From positions 1-8,831 of the forward strand of contig CAYUGQ010000109.1 in NCBI GenBank assembly GCA_964444305.1: DNA of 8,831 bases, in the 5' to 3' direction. The position numbers were made by a program, and so were the translations under genes. The stretch comes from JAKFFN01 sp964444305. GTDB taxonomy: Bacteria; Sumerlaeota; Sumerlaeia; Sumerlaeales; Sumerlaeaceae. Shown piece by piece: positions 1 through 7,006 of this stretch (position 1 is its first letter; each line of letters begins with the position of its first letter). The notes beneath the pieces were generated by a model that worked only from the letters and a program-made list of their open reading frames with translations, had not been told where the DNA came from and made no database searches.

Positions 1-902
1 GCGGCCCAACCGGAGTCGAACTGGCTGGCACCATCGGCGATCTGGCCCACTCCACCATGCGCGGAGAATTCCGCCGGGTCGACATCACCCAGGCCCGCGT
101 AATCCTCGTTGAAAACGAAAATCGAGTCCTCACCGGATTTAGCGAAGAGCAAAGTGCCAAAGCCGCAAAATTTCTGAATGAGCTCGGCGTCGAACTCATG
201 CTGGGATGGCGCGTAACCGACGTCACCGAACACGACGTTGAACTGACCAGCGAGGACGGCAAAATCCGCATCCCCTGCAGAACCATCCTCTGGGCCGCCG
301 GAAACAAAGCCTCACCCCTCGGAAAGCTTCTCGCCGAACAATGCAACGTCGAAACCGACCGCGCCGGCCGCGTGATCGTAAATGACATGCTCAATCCCCC
401 CGGCTGGCCAAATATTTATGTCATCGGCGACATCGCCAATGCCCGTGACGAAAAGGGCACCCCCTTGCCCGGCGTCGCCCCCGCCGCCATGCAGCAGGGA
501 AAATATGCCGGCAAAAGCATCGCCCGCCATATCAGGAACAAAGAGCAGGTCCCCTTCAAATACTTCAACAAAGGTTCCCTGGCCGTAGTAGGAAGAAATC
601 GCGCCGTCGCAGAATTCGGCAAAGTCAAATTCGCCGGCTGGTTCGCCTGGATGCTCTGGGCCGTAGTCCATATCGCATACCTCGTCGAATTCCAAAACCG
701 CCTCGTCGTGCTCACCCGCTGGGCCGTAAACTACCTCACCAAAAAACGCGGAGCCCGTCTCATCACCGGCGAAGAATCACCCGTCGGCGCAACCGGACGC
801 GAAGACGCTGAAAAGCTCAGCGAAACCGAACGCGCCGAATCTCCCGATCCCGACATAGCCTCCGGCAGTGTTCCCAAACATCCTGAAACTCACACCCTGT
901 AA
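1..902 (+). CDS. ndh: Type II NADH dehydrogenase (NDH-2), 5' partial
   Basis: Membrane-bound flavoprotein that oxidises NADH and reduces quinone without pumping protons. The gene enters from the left edge; the reading frame is open from base 3, so the N-terminal FAD-binding Rossmann motif lies outside the window. The first visible residues, GPTGVELAG, are the NADH-binding glycine-rich motif of the second Rossmann fold. ILWAAG (about 285-302) and YVIGDIA (417-437) are typical of the family, the latter being the C-terminal FAD-binding motif. The segment AGWFAWMLWAVVHIAYLVEF (about 634-693) is the hydrophobic C-terminal membrane anchor. After the usual family end (near RGARLIT) there is an extra hydrophilic tail of about 43 residues rich in Glu, Ser and Pro. 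It ends 20 bases before the convergent ribBA gene, with no clear terminator between them. ATG at 57 is internal, not the start. The family is clear; the quinone partner is not deducible. Confidence 0.93.
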   Translation, partial: GPTGVELAGTIGDLAHSTMRGEFRRVDITQARVILVENENRVLTGFSEEQSAKAAKFLNELGVELMLGWRVTDVTEHDVELTSEDGKIRIPCRTILWAAGNKASPLGKLLAEQCNVETDRAGRVIVNDMLNPPGWPNIYVIGDIANARDEKGTPLPGVAPAAMQQGKYAGKSIARHIRNKEQVPFKYFNKGSLAVVGRNRAVAEFGKVKFAGWFAWMLWAVVHIAYLVEFQNRLVVLTRWAVNYLTKKRGARLITGEESPVGATGREDAEKLSETERAESPDPDIASGSVPKHPETHTL

Positions 903-922
903 ATCCAGCCCCAAAACGGAAA

Positions 923-2128
923 TCAGTGGCTGAACAAGTGCCCCAGCTTGTTCTTCTTGGTGTCCAGGTAATCTTCATTATGCTCATGACGCCCCACCTC
1001 CAGCGGCACACGATCCACCACCTTCAGATTATAAGCGCCAATCCCCACCAGCTTGCGCGGGTTGTTCGTCATCAAACGGATGCGGTGCAGATTTAAATCC
1101 GACAAAATCTGCGCCCCAATCCCATACTCACGCAAATCCGCATCAAAACCCAGAGCCGTATTGGCTTCCACCGTATCCATGCCCTCTTCCTGCTTCTTAT
1201 ACGCCAGCAGCTTGTTCTTCAAACCAATGCCCCTGCCCTCCTGGTGCAGATAAAGCAAAGCCCCCACCCCCGCCTCAGAAATTTGACGCATCGCACTATG
1301 AAGCTGCGGCCCGCAATCACACCGGAACGACCCCAGGGTATCTCCCGTAAAACACTGGGAATGCACCCGCACCAGCACCCCATCCTCACTCTGACTGGCA
1401 GTCTCAACATCGCCCATAGTAAGTGCAACATGCCCCTCACCATTAAACGACTCATAATACGTCACATTCCACATGCCATAATCATTACCCATCTGCACGC
1501 TAACCACCGGCTTAACCAGCTTCTCATGACGATGGCGAAACTCAATCAGATCCTTAATCGAAATAATCTGCAGATCATGCTTCTCAGCAAACTTTTCCAG
1601 CTCCGGCAACCGCGCCATAGAGCCATCTTCGTTCATAATCTCACACAAAACCCCATACGGCGGCAAACCCGCCAGCCGCGCCATATCCACCACGCCCTCC
1701 GTATGACCCGCCCTCACCAGCACCCCGCCCTCCCGGGCTCCCAGCGTGTGCACATGACCCGGCCGGGCAAAATCCTCACCCGTAGTTTCCGGCTGCGTAA
1801 ATTTCAAAATCGTATGAGCCTGATCATAGACAGAAACGCCCGTAGTCGTCCCTTCCATCGCATCGATCATATCATAAAAGTTCGTGCTGAACCGGCTCTT
1901 ATTATGAAGCGCCAGCGGTTTAAGCCCAAGCTGTTCCATCCGCTCCAGAGGAGCCGCAATACAAACCAGCCCCCGTCCATGCGTCAGCAGAAAATTGATT
2001 TTCTCCGGCGTCACCGCAGTCGCAGCGAAAATCAGATCGCCTTCATTCTCCCGCTTCTCGTCATCCACGAGAATCAGCATTTTACCGGCCTTAAAGTCTG
2101 CGATGGCCTTTTCGATATTTGCGCTCAT
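923..2128 (-). CDS. ribBA: Bifunctional 3,4-dihydroxy-2-butanone 4-phosphate synthase / GTP cyclohydrolase II
   Basis: Makes the two starting compounds of riboflavin: the four-carbon unit from ribulose 5-phosphate (RibB, residues about 1-200) and the pyrimidine from GTP (RibA, about 205-401). The RibB half shows RENEGD (26-31), RPGH with H125, AGHTE with H142, and E163 in CEIMNEDG, the expected metal and catalytic positions. The RibA half shows the zinc cysteines C259, C270 and C272, HQEGRGIGL (295-303), D331 and R333 in the ADLR motif (by family comparison the proton acceptor and nucleophile), and TNNPRK (354-359). Both halves therefore look active; in some RibBA proteins one half has decayed. 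One slightly unusual patch is FYDMIDAMEGTTTG, where relatives usually read like FTVSIDA; the TTG part is kept. Length, 401 residues, is normal. ATG at 2128 is preceded by a weak GGGA ribosome site. It follows ribE by 68 bases and is probably in its operon. Confidence 0.96.
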   Translation of the reverse strand: MSANIEKAIADFKAGKMLILVDDEKRENEGDLIFAATAVTPEKINFLLTHGRGLVCIAAPLERMEQLGLKPLALHNKSRFSTNFYDMIDAMEGTTTGVSVYDQAHTILKFTQPETTGEDFARPGHVHTLGAREGGVLVRAGHTEGVVDMARLAGLPPYGVLCEIMNEDGSMARLPELEKFAEKHDLQIISIKDLIEFRHRHEKLVKPVVSVQMGNDYGMWNVTYYESFNGEGHVALTMGDVETASQSEDGVLVRVHSQCFTGDTLGSFRCDCGPQLHSAMRQISEAGVGALLYLHQEGRGIGLKNKLLAYKKQEEGMDTVEANTALGFDADLREYGIGAQILSDLNLHRIRLMTNNPRKLVGIGAYNLKVVDRVPLEVGRHEHNEDYLDTKKNKLGHLFSH

Positions 2129-2157
2129 AACGTCCCGGATTAATTAATGCACTCAAT

Positions 2158-2196
2158 CCTGCCTTAGTAGGCAGGCACACATTCCATTCGGAAATG
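2158..2196 (-). promoter_or_regulatory. Two stem-loops between ribE and ribBA
   Basis: Just after the ribE stop, the transcript strand can form two small hairpins. The first (2180-2196) pairs CATTTCC with GGAATG around a GAAT loop, with one bulged base. The second (2158-2175) is a perfect 7-bp stem, CCTGCCT/AGGCAGG, with the four-base loop ACTA. No run of U follows the second stem, so a standard intrinsic terminator is unlikely. Possible roles are mRNA stability or processing between the two genes, or partial attenuation of ribBA. The structures are read directly from the sequence; any function is inference. Confidence 0.4.
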
Positions 2197-2808
2197 TCAC
2201 AACCCAACACCCGCTTTCCGAAACTCTTCCATATACTGAAAAATGTATTTCCCCATAACATCCATCTCCAGATTCACCCGATCACCCACCTTCATCGAGC
2301 CAAACGTCGTCAGCTCCAGCGTTTTCGGAATTAACGCCACCGCCAGCCAGTCCGCCCCAAGCCCCGCAACAGTCAAACTAACCCCATTAACCGCCACCGA
2401 TCCCTTCATAACCAGGAACTTCCGCAGCTCCACTGGCACCGAAAACACCCAGCGCTCAGAATCACCCTCCGCATTAATCTCCCTCACTTGCCCCGTTCCA
2501 TCCACATGACCCTGCACGATATGCCCACCCAGACGAGCCGCCAGCGTCAGGCTCCGCTCAAGGTTAACCCCCCGTCCCACCGTAAAATCCCCCAGCGTCG
2601 TCAAAGAAAGAGTCTCCATCGTCGCCAGCGCCGAAAAGCATTTCTCCCCAAGCTCCGTCACCGTCAAACAGCAGCCATCCACAGCAATACTGTCGCCCAC
2701 CTTCGTACCTTCCAGAACTGTCTCACAGCCGATAACAACCTGCAGCGACCCCTCATCATGTCGCGCCTCCAGCACACGGCCAACTTCCTCAATCAGTCCT
2801 GTAAACAT
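2197..2808 (-). CDS. ribE: Riboflavin synthase, alpha subunit
   Basis: Catalyses the last step of riboflavin synthesis, dismutation of two 6,7-dimethyl-8-ribityllumazine molecules into riboflavin and a pyrimidine that is recycled. The 203-residue length matches the family. It has the typical two similar lumazine-binding barrels: the first begins MFTGLIEEVG (1-10) and carries AVDGCCLTV (42-50); the second begins near GGHIVQGHVDGTG (94-106) and carries AVNGVSLTV (139-147). The barrels are followed by a C-terminal helix (about 186-198) of the kind used for trimer formation. ATG at 2808 opens the conserved MFTGL start, so the start is secure although no clear ribosome site precedes it. It is the first gene of a pair with ribBA. 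I see no FMN riboswitch in the 92-base leader. The partner lumazine synthase (ribH) and ribD are not in the window. Confidence 0.96.
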   Translation of the reverse strand: MFTGLIEEVGRVLEARHDEGSLQVVIGCETVLEGTKVGDSIAVDGCCLTVTELGEKCFSALATMETLSLTTLGDFTVGRGVNLERSLTLAARLGGHIVQGHVDGTGQVREINAEGDSERWVFSVPVELRKFLVMKGSVAVNGVSLTVAGLGADWLAVALIPKTLELTTFGSMKVGDRVNLEMDVMGKYIFQYMEEFRKAGVGL

Positions 2809-2837
2809 GCTAAATTAGACGTCCAAATTTCAATTTT

Positions 2838-2866
2838 ATTTGATCCGCCGCGGTAATTGGAATCAA
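2838..2866 (-). promoter_or_regulatory. Possible sigma70-type promoter for ribE
   Basis: On the - strand TTGATT (2866-2861) and TCAAAT (2843-2838) are separated by 17 bases, each matching four of six consensus positions. The -10-like box lies 29 bases before the ribE start codon, in the only AT-rich stretch of the divergent intergenic region. A promoter for the + strand acyl-CoA reductase must also lie in or near this 92-base gap, but I find no convincing boxes for it. Confidence 0.3.
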
Positions 2867-2900
2867 TGGATTTAGCTGGACTGCGAGACACTGCCCCAAT

Positions 2901-4202
2901 ATGACCATGGTGATGGGTGAAACATTAAATTTGCCGTCCTCCACACACAACCATTTCCAGCCGGAAGTGAGCACCCTTGTGGAAAGGCTCCGAGCCCGTG
3001 TGAGCGACGAACCCGACGCCATTCGGGAACAGGCTCCCCGTACCATCGCCCAGGCCGCCCGTTGGGTTCTGGACAATGCCGAAACCCTCGCCGACACCAT
3101 CCTCTCCGCCGGCCACACCGATTTCTCCCGCCCCATGCTGCTCGAAGCCTTCGACAACACACTCCACCGCTGGACCGATCACGACCGCCTGAAAAATCTG
3201 CAACGCGAAGACACCCAAACCCCGCGAAACGCCCGCATCCGATACCCCGAAGTCGTCTTCATCAACCTCGCCGGAAACCTCTTCGTCAGCGGATGGGAAG
3301 CCATCACCCACGCAGCCCTCCTCGGCGCATCAAGCGTAATCCGCTGCTCCGAAGCCGACCGCGTATTTCCCGGTATATGGGCCCGGGCCCTCGCCCGCTT
3401 CAGCCCCCTCGGCAGCGACGTCGCCGTCGTATGCGAATGGTTCCGCGAAGATTACACCCGCTTTTGCGCCATCACCGAAAAAGCCGATGCCGTAGTCGCC
3501 TTCGGCGGAGACCGCGCCGTGGAAAATATCCGCCAGATCACCCCCTGGAACACCCCCTTCGCCGGACACGGTTCCACCATCAGCCTTTCACTCATCACCG
3601 CAGAGGAACTCCGCCACAGCCCCGTCGAACTCCTCGCCGATCAATGCGCTTATGATTTCGCCATCTACGATCAGCAAGGCTGCCTCTCACCCCGCGCCAT
3701 CTTCGTGCAAGACACCGACTCTCGGGATGTCGACCGCTTCGTCGATGCCCTCCACGACGCCATGATAAACTGGCAAACCCGTCTGCCCCGACGTCATCTC
3801 ACCCTCGAAGACTCCGCCGCCCTGGCCCGTTCCCGCGACGAAGTTCTGCTCGATGCCGCCTGCGGCGGACAGGCCCGCCGCGTTTCCACCGACAACGACC
3901 CCTTCCTCGTCACCGTAAAGCCCGCCAGCTACTTCACCCTCGGCCCCGTCAACCGCTATGCAGATATTTATCTCTTCAACGACCTCGACGAAGTCATAAA
4001 TGTCCTGCGCCCACTCACCGCCCGCATCAGCACCCTCGGCGTCGTTCACCCCGGCCGCTCAGTCCCAAGCCTCATTAATTCCCTCCGAATAACCCGTGTC
4101 TGCGAAGTCGGATCCATGCAACGCCCCTCCCTCGCCTGGTATCTCGACGGACTCCGCCCCCTCCAGAAAATGCTCCGCGTTCAAACCATCCAATCCGCCT
4201 GA
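2901..4202 (+). CDS. LuxC-family acyl-CoA reductase (long-chain fatty aldehyde forming)
   Basis: Member of the LuxC/acyl-CoA reductase branch of the aldehyde dehydrogenase superfamily, which reduces activated fatty acyl groups to aldehydes with NADPH. Visible features are the core VVFINLAGNLFVSGWEA (about 118-134), the dinucleotide-binding AFGGDRAVENIR (200-211), the segment DQQGCLSPRA (257-266) whose C261 (codon at 3681) is the predicted acyl-carrying nucleophile, and the C-terminal family signature EVGSMQRPSLAWYLDG (402-417). Length, 433 residues, is near that of relatives. An in-frame stop near 2840 limits upstream extension; ATG at 2901, 2907 or 2913 could each be the start and none has a good ribosome site. 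It stands alone: no luxD/luxE acyl-transfer or synthetase genes and no luciferase are present. Its physiological substrate is unknown. It diverges from ribE and converges with the ligase gene, leaving a 48-base gap without a clear terminator. Confidence 0.88.
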   Translation: MTMVMGETLNLPSSTHNHFQPEVSTLVERLRARVSDEPDAIREQAPRTIAQAARWVLDNAETLADTILSAGHTDFSRPMLLEAFDNTLHRWTDHDRLKNLQREDTQTPRNARIRYPEVVFINLAGNLFVSGWEAITHAALLGASSVIRCSEADRVFPGIWARALARFSPLGSDVAVVCEWFREDYTRFCAITEKADAVVAFGGDRAVENIRQITPWNTPFAGHGSTISLSLITAEELRHSPVELLADQCAYDFAIYDQQGCLSPRAIFVQDTDSRDVDRFVDALHDAMINWQTRLPRRHLTLEDSAALARSRDEVLLDAACGGQARRVSTDNDPFLVTVKPASYFTLGPVNRYADIYLFNDLDEVINVLRPLTARISTLGVVHPGRSVPSLINSLRITRVCEVGSMQRPSLAWYLDGLRPLQKMLRVQTIQSA

Positions 4203-4250
4203 CCACCACAACAGCCCCCAGCTCCAAACCGGCCCAACATTCCAATCCCG

Positions 4251-5900
4251 TCAAGCCTCCCCCCGATGCACCGACAACAGCTCCCTAACCCGATCCAGCG
4301 TATCCGCCTCCTCCGGCCTCTTGTCCCGCCTCCACCGACTAATCCGCGGAAACCTCACCGCAATCCCCGATTTGTTTCGATTACTAATCTGCAACCCCTC
4401 AAACGCCAGCTCAAACACATGCTCCCCCCTCACCTGCCTCACAGGCCCAAACTTCTCCAGCGTATTTTGCCTCACCCAGGCATCCACCTCATTAATTTCC
4501 GCATTACTCAACCCACTATAAGCCTTCGCAATCGTAATAAGCTCCCCACCATTCCAAACCCCAAACGTATAATCCGTAAACAACCCCGCCCGCCGACCAT
4601 GACCCGGCTGGGCATACGTCAGCACCGCATCAATCGTATAAGGATCCACCTTCCACTTCCACCAGTCACCCCGCACACGCCCCGCCCGATACGGCGAACC
4701 CCGCCGCTTCAGGATAAAACCCTCCGTACATAACTCCCGCGCCTCATTACGCAATTCCGACAACTCCTCCCACGTCTTGCCCACCACCAGCGGCGACACC
4801 TTCAGCACCCCGCGCCCCCCAACTCCCGCCCCATCAACATCCGCCGTCCCCCCATCCCACGATTCCGCCAAATCCTCCAGCAACCCCCGCCGCGCCTCCA
4901 GCTCCCGCTCCCTCACATCCTCGCCCCCCGACTCCAGCACATCATAAGCCATAAAAATCGCCGGAGCCTCCGCCAGCATTTTCTTCGAAACCGTCTTCCG
5001 ACCAATCCTCGGCTGCAGATCCTGAAACGGCGCCGGCCGATCACCCACCCACACTAAAATTTCCCCATCCAGCACCGTCCCATCCTCCAACAACTCCATC
5101 GCCCCATCCCGCACCTCCGGAAAACGATCCGTCAGCAAATCCTCCCCCCGCGACCACAAAACCACCTGCCCCAGCCGCTTGATCAACTGACACCTGATCC
5201 CGTCCCACTTCCACTCCACCAAAAAGTCCTCCGCCTTCTCCGTAACCATAAAATCATCCGACATCGAACTCGCCAAAAAAAACGGATAAGGCCGCGCCGG
5301 ATTATCCAGCATCGACCCCTCATGAGCCAGCGCCTCAAACGCCTCCGCGGACGGCTCCCAAGACCCCATCAACCTGTGAGCCATCACCGCCGGCCCCACA
5401 TTAAAATGCTGCGCCAGCGCCCGAATCACCAGCGTCCTCGATACCCCCACCCGAAATGACCCCGTAATCAGCTTGTTATACACAAACACCATATCCCGCC
5501 CCATCGCCCCCCACATTGCCACCACCTCCCGCCGCCGCTCCGCCTCCGGCTTCTCCTTCAACGGCACCAGGTGAGACTCCACCAGTTCATGCAGCGGCAT
5601 ATTAAAGTCGCCCTCTTCCACACTAGCAGACACCAGCAAAGCAATCGTCTCAGCCAGGTCACCCACACTGGAATAAGACTCATCCACCAACCAGTCCGGC
5701 AATCCCGCCACCTCCGCTGTCCACGCCCGCAATTGCGTCGAATTCACCCCCCGCGGCAACTTCCGCCCCGTCAAAAAATAAATAGCCCATGCCGCATCCG
5801 CCGGCTCCGCCTCCTCAAAATAACGCCGCAAAGCCGCCACCTTATCATTCGTCCGGTTCGACTCATCTAGTTCCAGGAAAAGCCGCGCAAACCGCCTCAT
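4251..5900 (-). CDS. ATP-dependent DNA ligase of the bacterial repair-cluster type
   Basis: Seals DNA nicks using ATP; this type is usually annotated as cisplatin damage response DNA ligase and is separate from the essential NAD-dependent LigA. The N-terminal DNA-binding domain spans about residues 1-205 (for example NDKVAALRRYFEE and LITGSFRVGVSR). The nucleotidyltransferase domain has motif I KWDG (231-234, K231 the AMP-carrying lysine), SRGEDL (250-255), DGEILVW (278-284), FMAYDVLE (316-323), EGFILKRR (393-400) and WWKWKVD (413-419). The OB-fold domain ends with RFPRISRWRRDK (516-527). Length, 549 residues, is normal. A Gly/Asp-rich patch (about 346-365) looks like a flexible insertion. 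The start ATG overlaps the stop of the upstream nuclease gene as ATGA, so translation is probably coupled, and a purine-rich site sits 8 bases upstream. Confidence 0.95.
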   Translation of the reverse strand: MRRFARLFLELDESNRTNDKVAALRRYFEEAEPADAAWAIYFLTGRKLPRGVNSTQLRAWTAEVAGLPDWLVDESYSSVGDLAETIALLVSASVEEGDFNMPLHELVESHLVPLKEKPEAERRREVVAMWGAMGRDMVFVYNKLITGSFRVGVSRTLVIRALAQHFNVGPAVMAHRLMGSWEPSAEAFEALAHEGSMLDNPARPYPFFLASSMSDDFMVTEKAEDFLVEWKWDGIRCQLIKRLGQVVLWSRGEDLLTDRFPEVRDGAMELLEDGTVLDGEILVWVGDRPAPFQDLQPRIGRKTVSKKMLAEAPAIFMAYDVLESGGEDVRERELEARRGLLEDLAESWDGGTADVDGAGVGGRGVLKVSPLVVGKTWEELSELRNEARELCTEGFILKRRGSPYRAGRVRGDWWKWKVDPYTIDAVLTYAQPGHGRRAGLFTDYTFGVWNGGELITIAKAYSGLSNAEINEVDAWVRQNTLEKFGPVRQVRGEHVFELAFEGLQISNRNKSGIAVRFPRISRWRRDKRPEEADTLDRVRELLSVHRGEA

Positions 5901-6964
5901 GATCCCTGCTCCTCCCCATCCGCCGGATCATGCTCCCCACCCAATTCCGCCCCCTCCGCATCCTCCCCCTCATCCCCCCGGTACCGCGTCGGCACCGGAA
6001 ACGCATTCAGCGACGTCGTCTCATTAAGAAAACGCACCAGCGTATCAATATTGCCATGCGTCACCCCAATGTTTTCCGCCCCCGTCGCCTTAATAGCCTC
6101 CAGCAACCCCGGCCAGTCCGCATGATCCGACAGCGCAAATCCCCGATCCAGCGACTGCCACCGCCGCGCCCCCCTCACCAGCATCCATCCCGAAACAAAC
6201 CCCATTGCCGCATCCCCAAACTTCTTAATCCACGGACTGCCCGCCGCCGACGGCGGAGCTACCACCACCGCCCGCCCCAGCACCTCACGAATATTATTAT
6301 CATTCACCCTCACCACCTCAGGCAAATCAACCCCCGAAGCCCGATAAGCCGGGATCAGCCTCTCCACCGCCCCATGCACCATAATCGGCCCCACACTCCT
6401 GTCCAGCCCCGCCAGGATCCGCTGCGCCTTCCCCAGCGACCAGCCAAACAAAAGCGTCGTCCGCCCCAGACCCTGGTTCTTCCGCCACCACTCATTAATC
6501 CCCGTAAAAATAGAGTCCTCCGAAGCCCACCGGTAAATCGGCAAACCAAACGTACACTCCGTAATAAACGTATGGCACTGCACTGGTTCAAACGCAGTCG
6601 TCGTCCGATCCGGCTGCGTCTTATAATCCCCACTGAAAACCCACACCTGCCCCTTATGCTCCAGCCGCACCTGCGCACTCCCCAGGATATGCCCCGCCGG
6701 ATGCAAAGACACCGTCACCCCGTTAACAACCCGCTTCTCCCCATACTCCAGGGTCTCAATGTTCGCCTTGGGCCCCATCCGCGCCCGCAAAACCTCATGC
6801 CCCTCCCGGCTCGTTAAATAAGCCCCACACCCACCCCGAGCATGGTCCGCATGAGCATGAGTAACCACCGCCAGGTCAACCGGACGCCATGGATCCACAT
6901 AAAAATTTCCCGGCGGGCAAAACAGGCCGCGATCCGTCGGCTCTAATAAAGGAGAAAGCTGCAT
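5897..6964 (-). CDS. Ligase-associated DNA repair nuclease (metallo-beta-lactamase fold)
   Basis: Metal-dependent DNA nuclease of the SNM1/Artemis-like metallo-beta-lactamase family, usually annotated as ligase-associated DNA damage response exonuclease and encoded beside this type of ligase. Metal-binding motifs are visible in order: THAHADH (35-41), PAGHILGS (89-96), SGDYK (111-115), TECTFG (135-140), SDHADW (279-284) and VTHGN (301-305). The core is about 330 residues; the last 25 form an acidic tail (11 Asp/Glu in residues 331-355) rich in Gly. The start ATG at 6964 follows a weak AGGG ribosome site that lies inside a possible hairpin. The stop overlaps the ligase start by ATGA, and the unknown membrane protein gene ends 42 bases upstream on the same strand. 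The related helicase and metallophosphoesterase genes of this repair set are not in the window. Confidence 0.94.
   Translation of the reverse strand: MQLSPLLEPTDRGLFCPPGNFYVDPWRPVDLAVVTHAHADHARGGCGAYLTSREGHEVLRARMGPKANIETLEYGEKRVVNGVTVSLHPAGHILGSAQVRLEHKGQVWVFSGDYKTQPDRTTTAFEPVQCHTFITECTFGLPIYRWASEDSIFTGINEWWRKNQGLGRTTLLFGWSLGKAQRILAGLDRSVGPIMVHGAVERLIPAYRASGVDLPEVVRVNDNNIREVLGRAVVVAPPSAAGSPWIKKFGDAAMGFVSGWMLVRGARRWQSLDRGFALSDHADWPGLLEAIKATGAENIGVTHGNIDTLVRFLNETTSLNAFPVPTRYRGDEGEDAEGAELGGEHDPADGEEQGS
5909..5915 (-). promoter_or_regulatory. Ribosome binding site of the DNA ligase gene
   Basis: GGAGGAG on the - strand lies 8 bases before the ligase ATG (5900) and inside the 3' end of the nuclease gene. 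It is the best Shine-Dalgarno match in the window and supports the ATGA-overlap start. It shows the ligase can be loaded efficiently as the nuclease is being finished. Confidence 0.7.
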
Positions 6965-6965
6965 T

Positions 6966-6993
6966 GGCCGAACCCTATTGCAAGTTCTCGGCC
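6966..6993 (-). promoter_or_regulatory. Stem-loop enclosing the nuclease gene ribosome site
   Basis: On the - strand GGCCGAGAAC (6993-6984) can pair with GTTCGGCC (6973-6966): GGCC with GGCC and GAAC with GTTC, leaving a two-base GA bulge. The loop of about 10 bases and its edge hold ATAGGG, the likely ribosome site, and the stem ends one base before the ATG at 6964. If formed it would compete with ribosome entry. This makes translation of the nuclease possibly dependent on ribosomes finishing the upstream gene, 14 bases before the stem. Function is inferred from position only. Confidence 0.4.
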
Positions 6994-7006
6994 ATCAACC
7001 CATCAA

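Noticed and set aside
1244..2143. Open frame of about 299 codons on the + strand opposite ribBA
   Set aside because: It is fully antisense to a gene with all catalytic motifs, its translation is rich in Arg, His, Pro and Ile without domain-like pattern, and the strand bias of the window favours such open frames.
2809..2900. FMN riboswitch in the ribE leader
   Set aside because: The leader is only 92 bases and lacks the conserved words and paired arms of that riboswitch as I know them.
3062..3655. Open frame of about 197 codons in another frame inside the acyl-CoA reductase gene
   Set aside because: Arg/Pro-rich frame-shifted shadow of the reductase, whose own frame has the family motifs.
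4203..4250. Bidirectional terminator between the acyl-CoA reductase and ligase genes
   Set aside because: No inverted repeat followed by a T run on either strand could be found in the 48 bases.
5930..6817. Open frame of about 295 codons on the + strand opposite the nuclease gene
   Set aside because: Very Arg/Pro-rich low-complexity translation, no recognisable motif, and complete overlap with a well supported nuclease gene.
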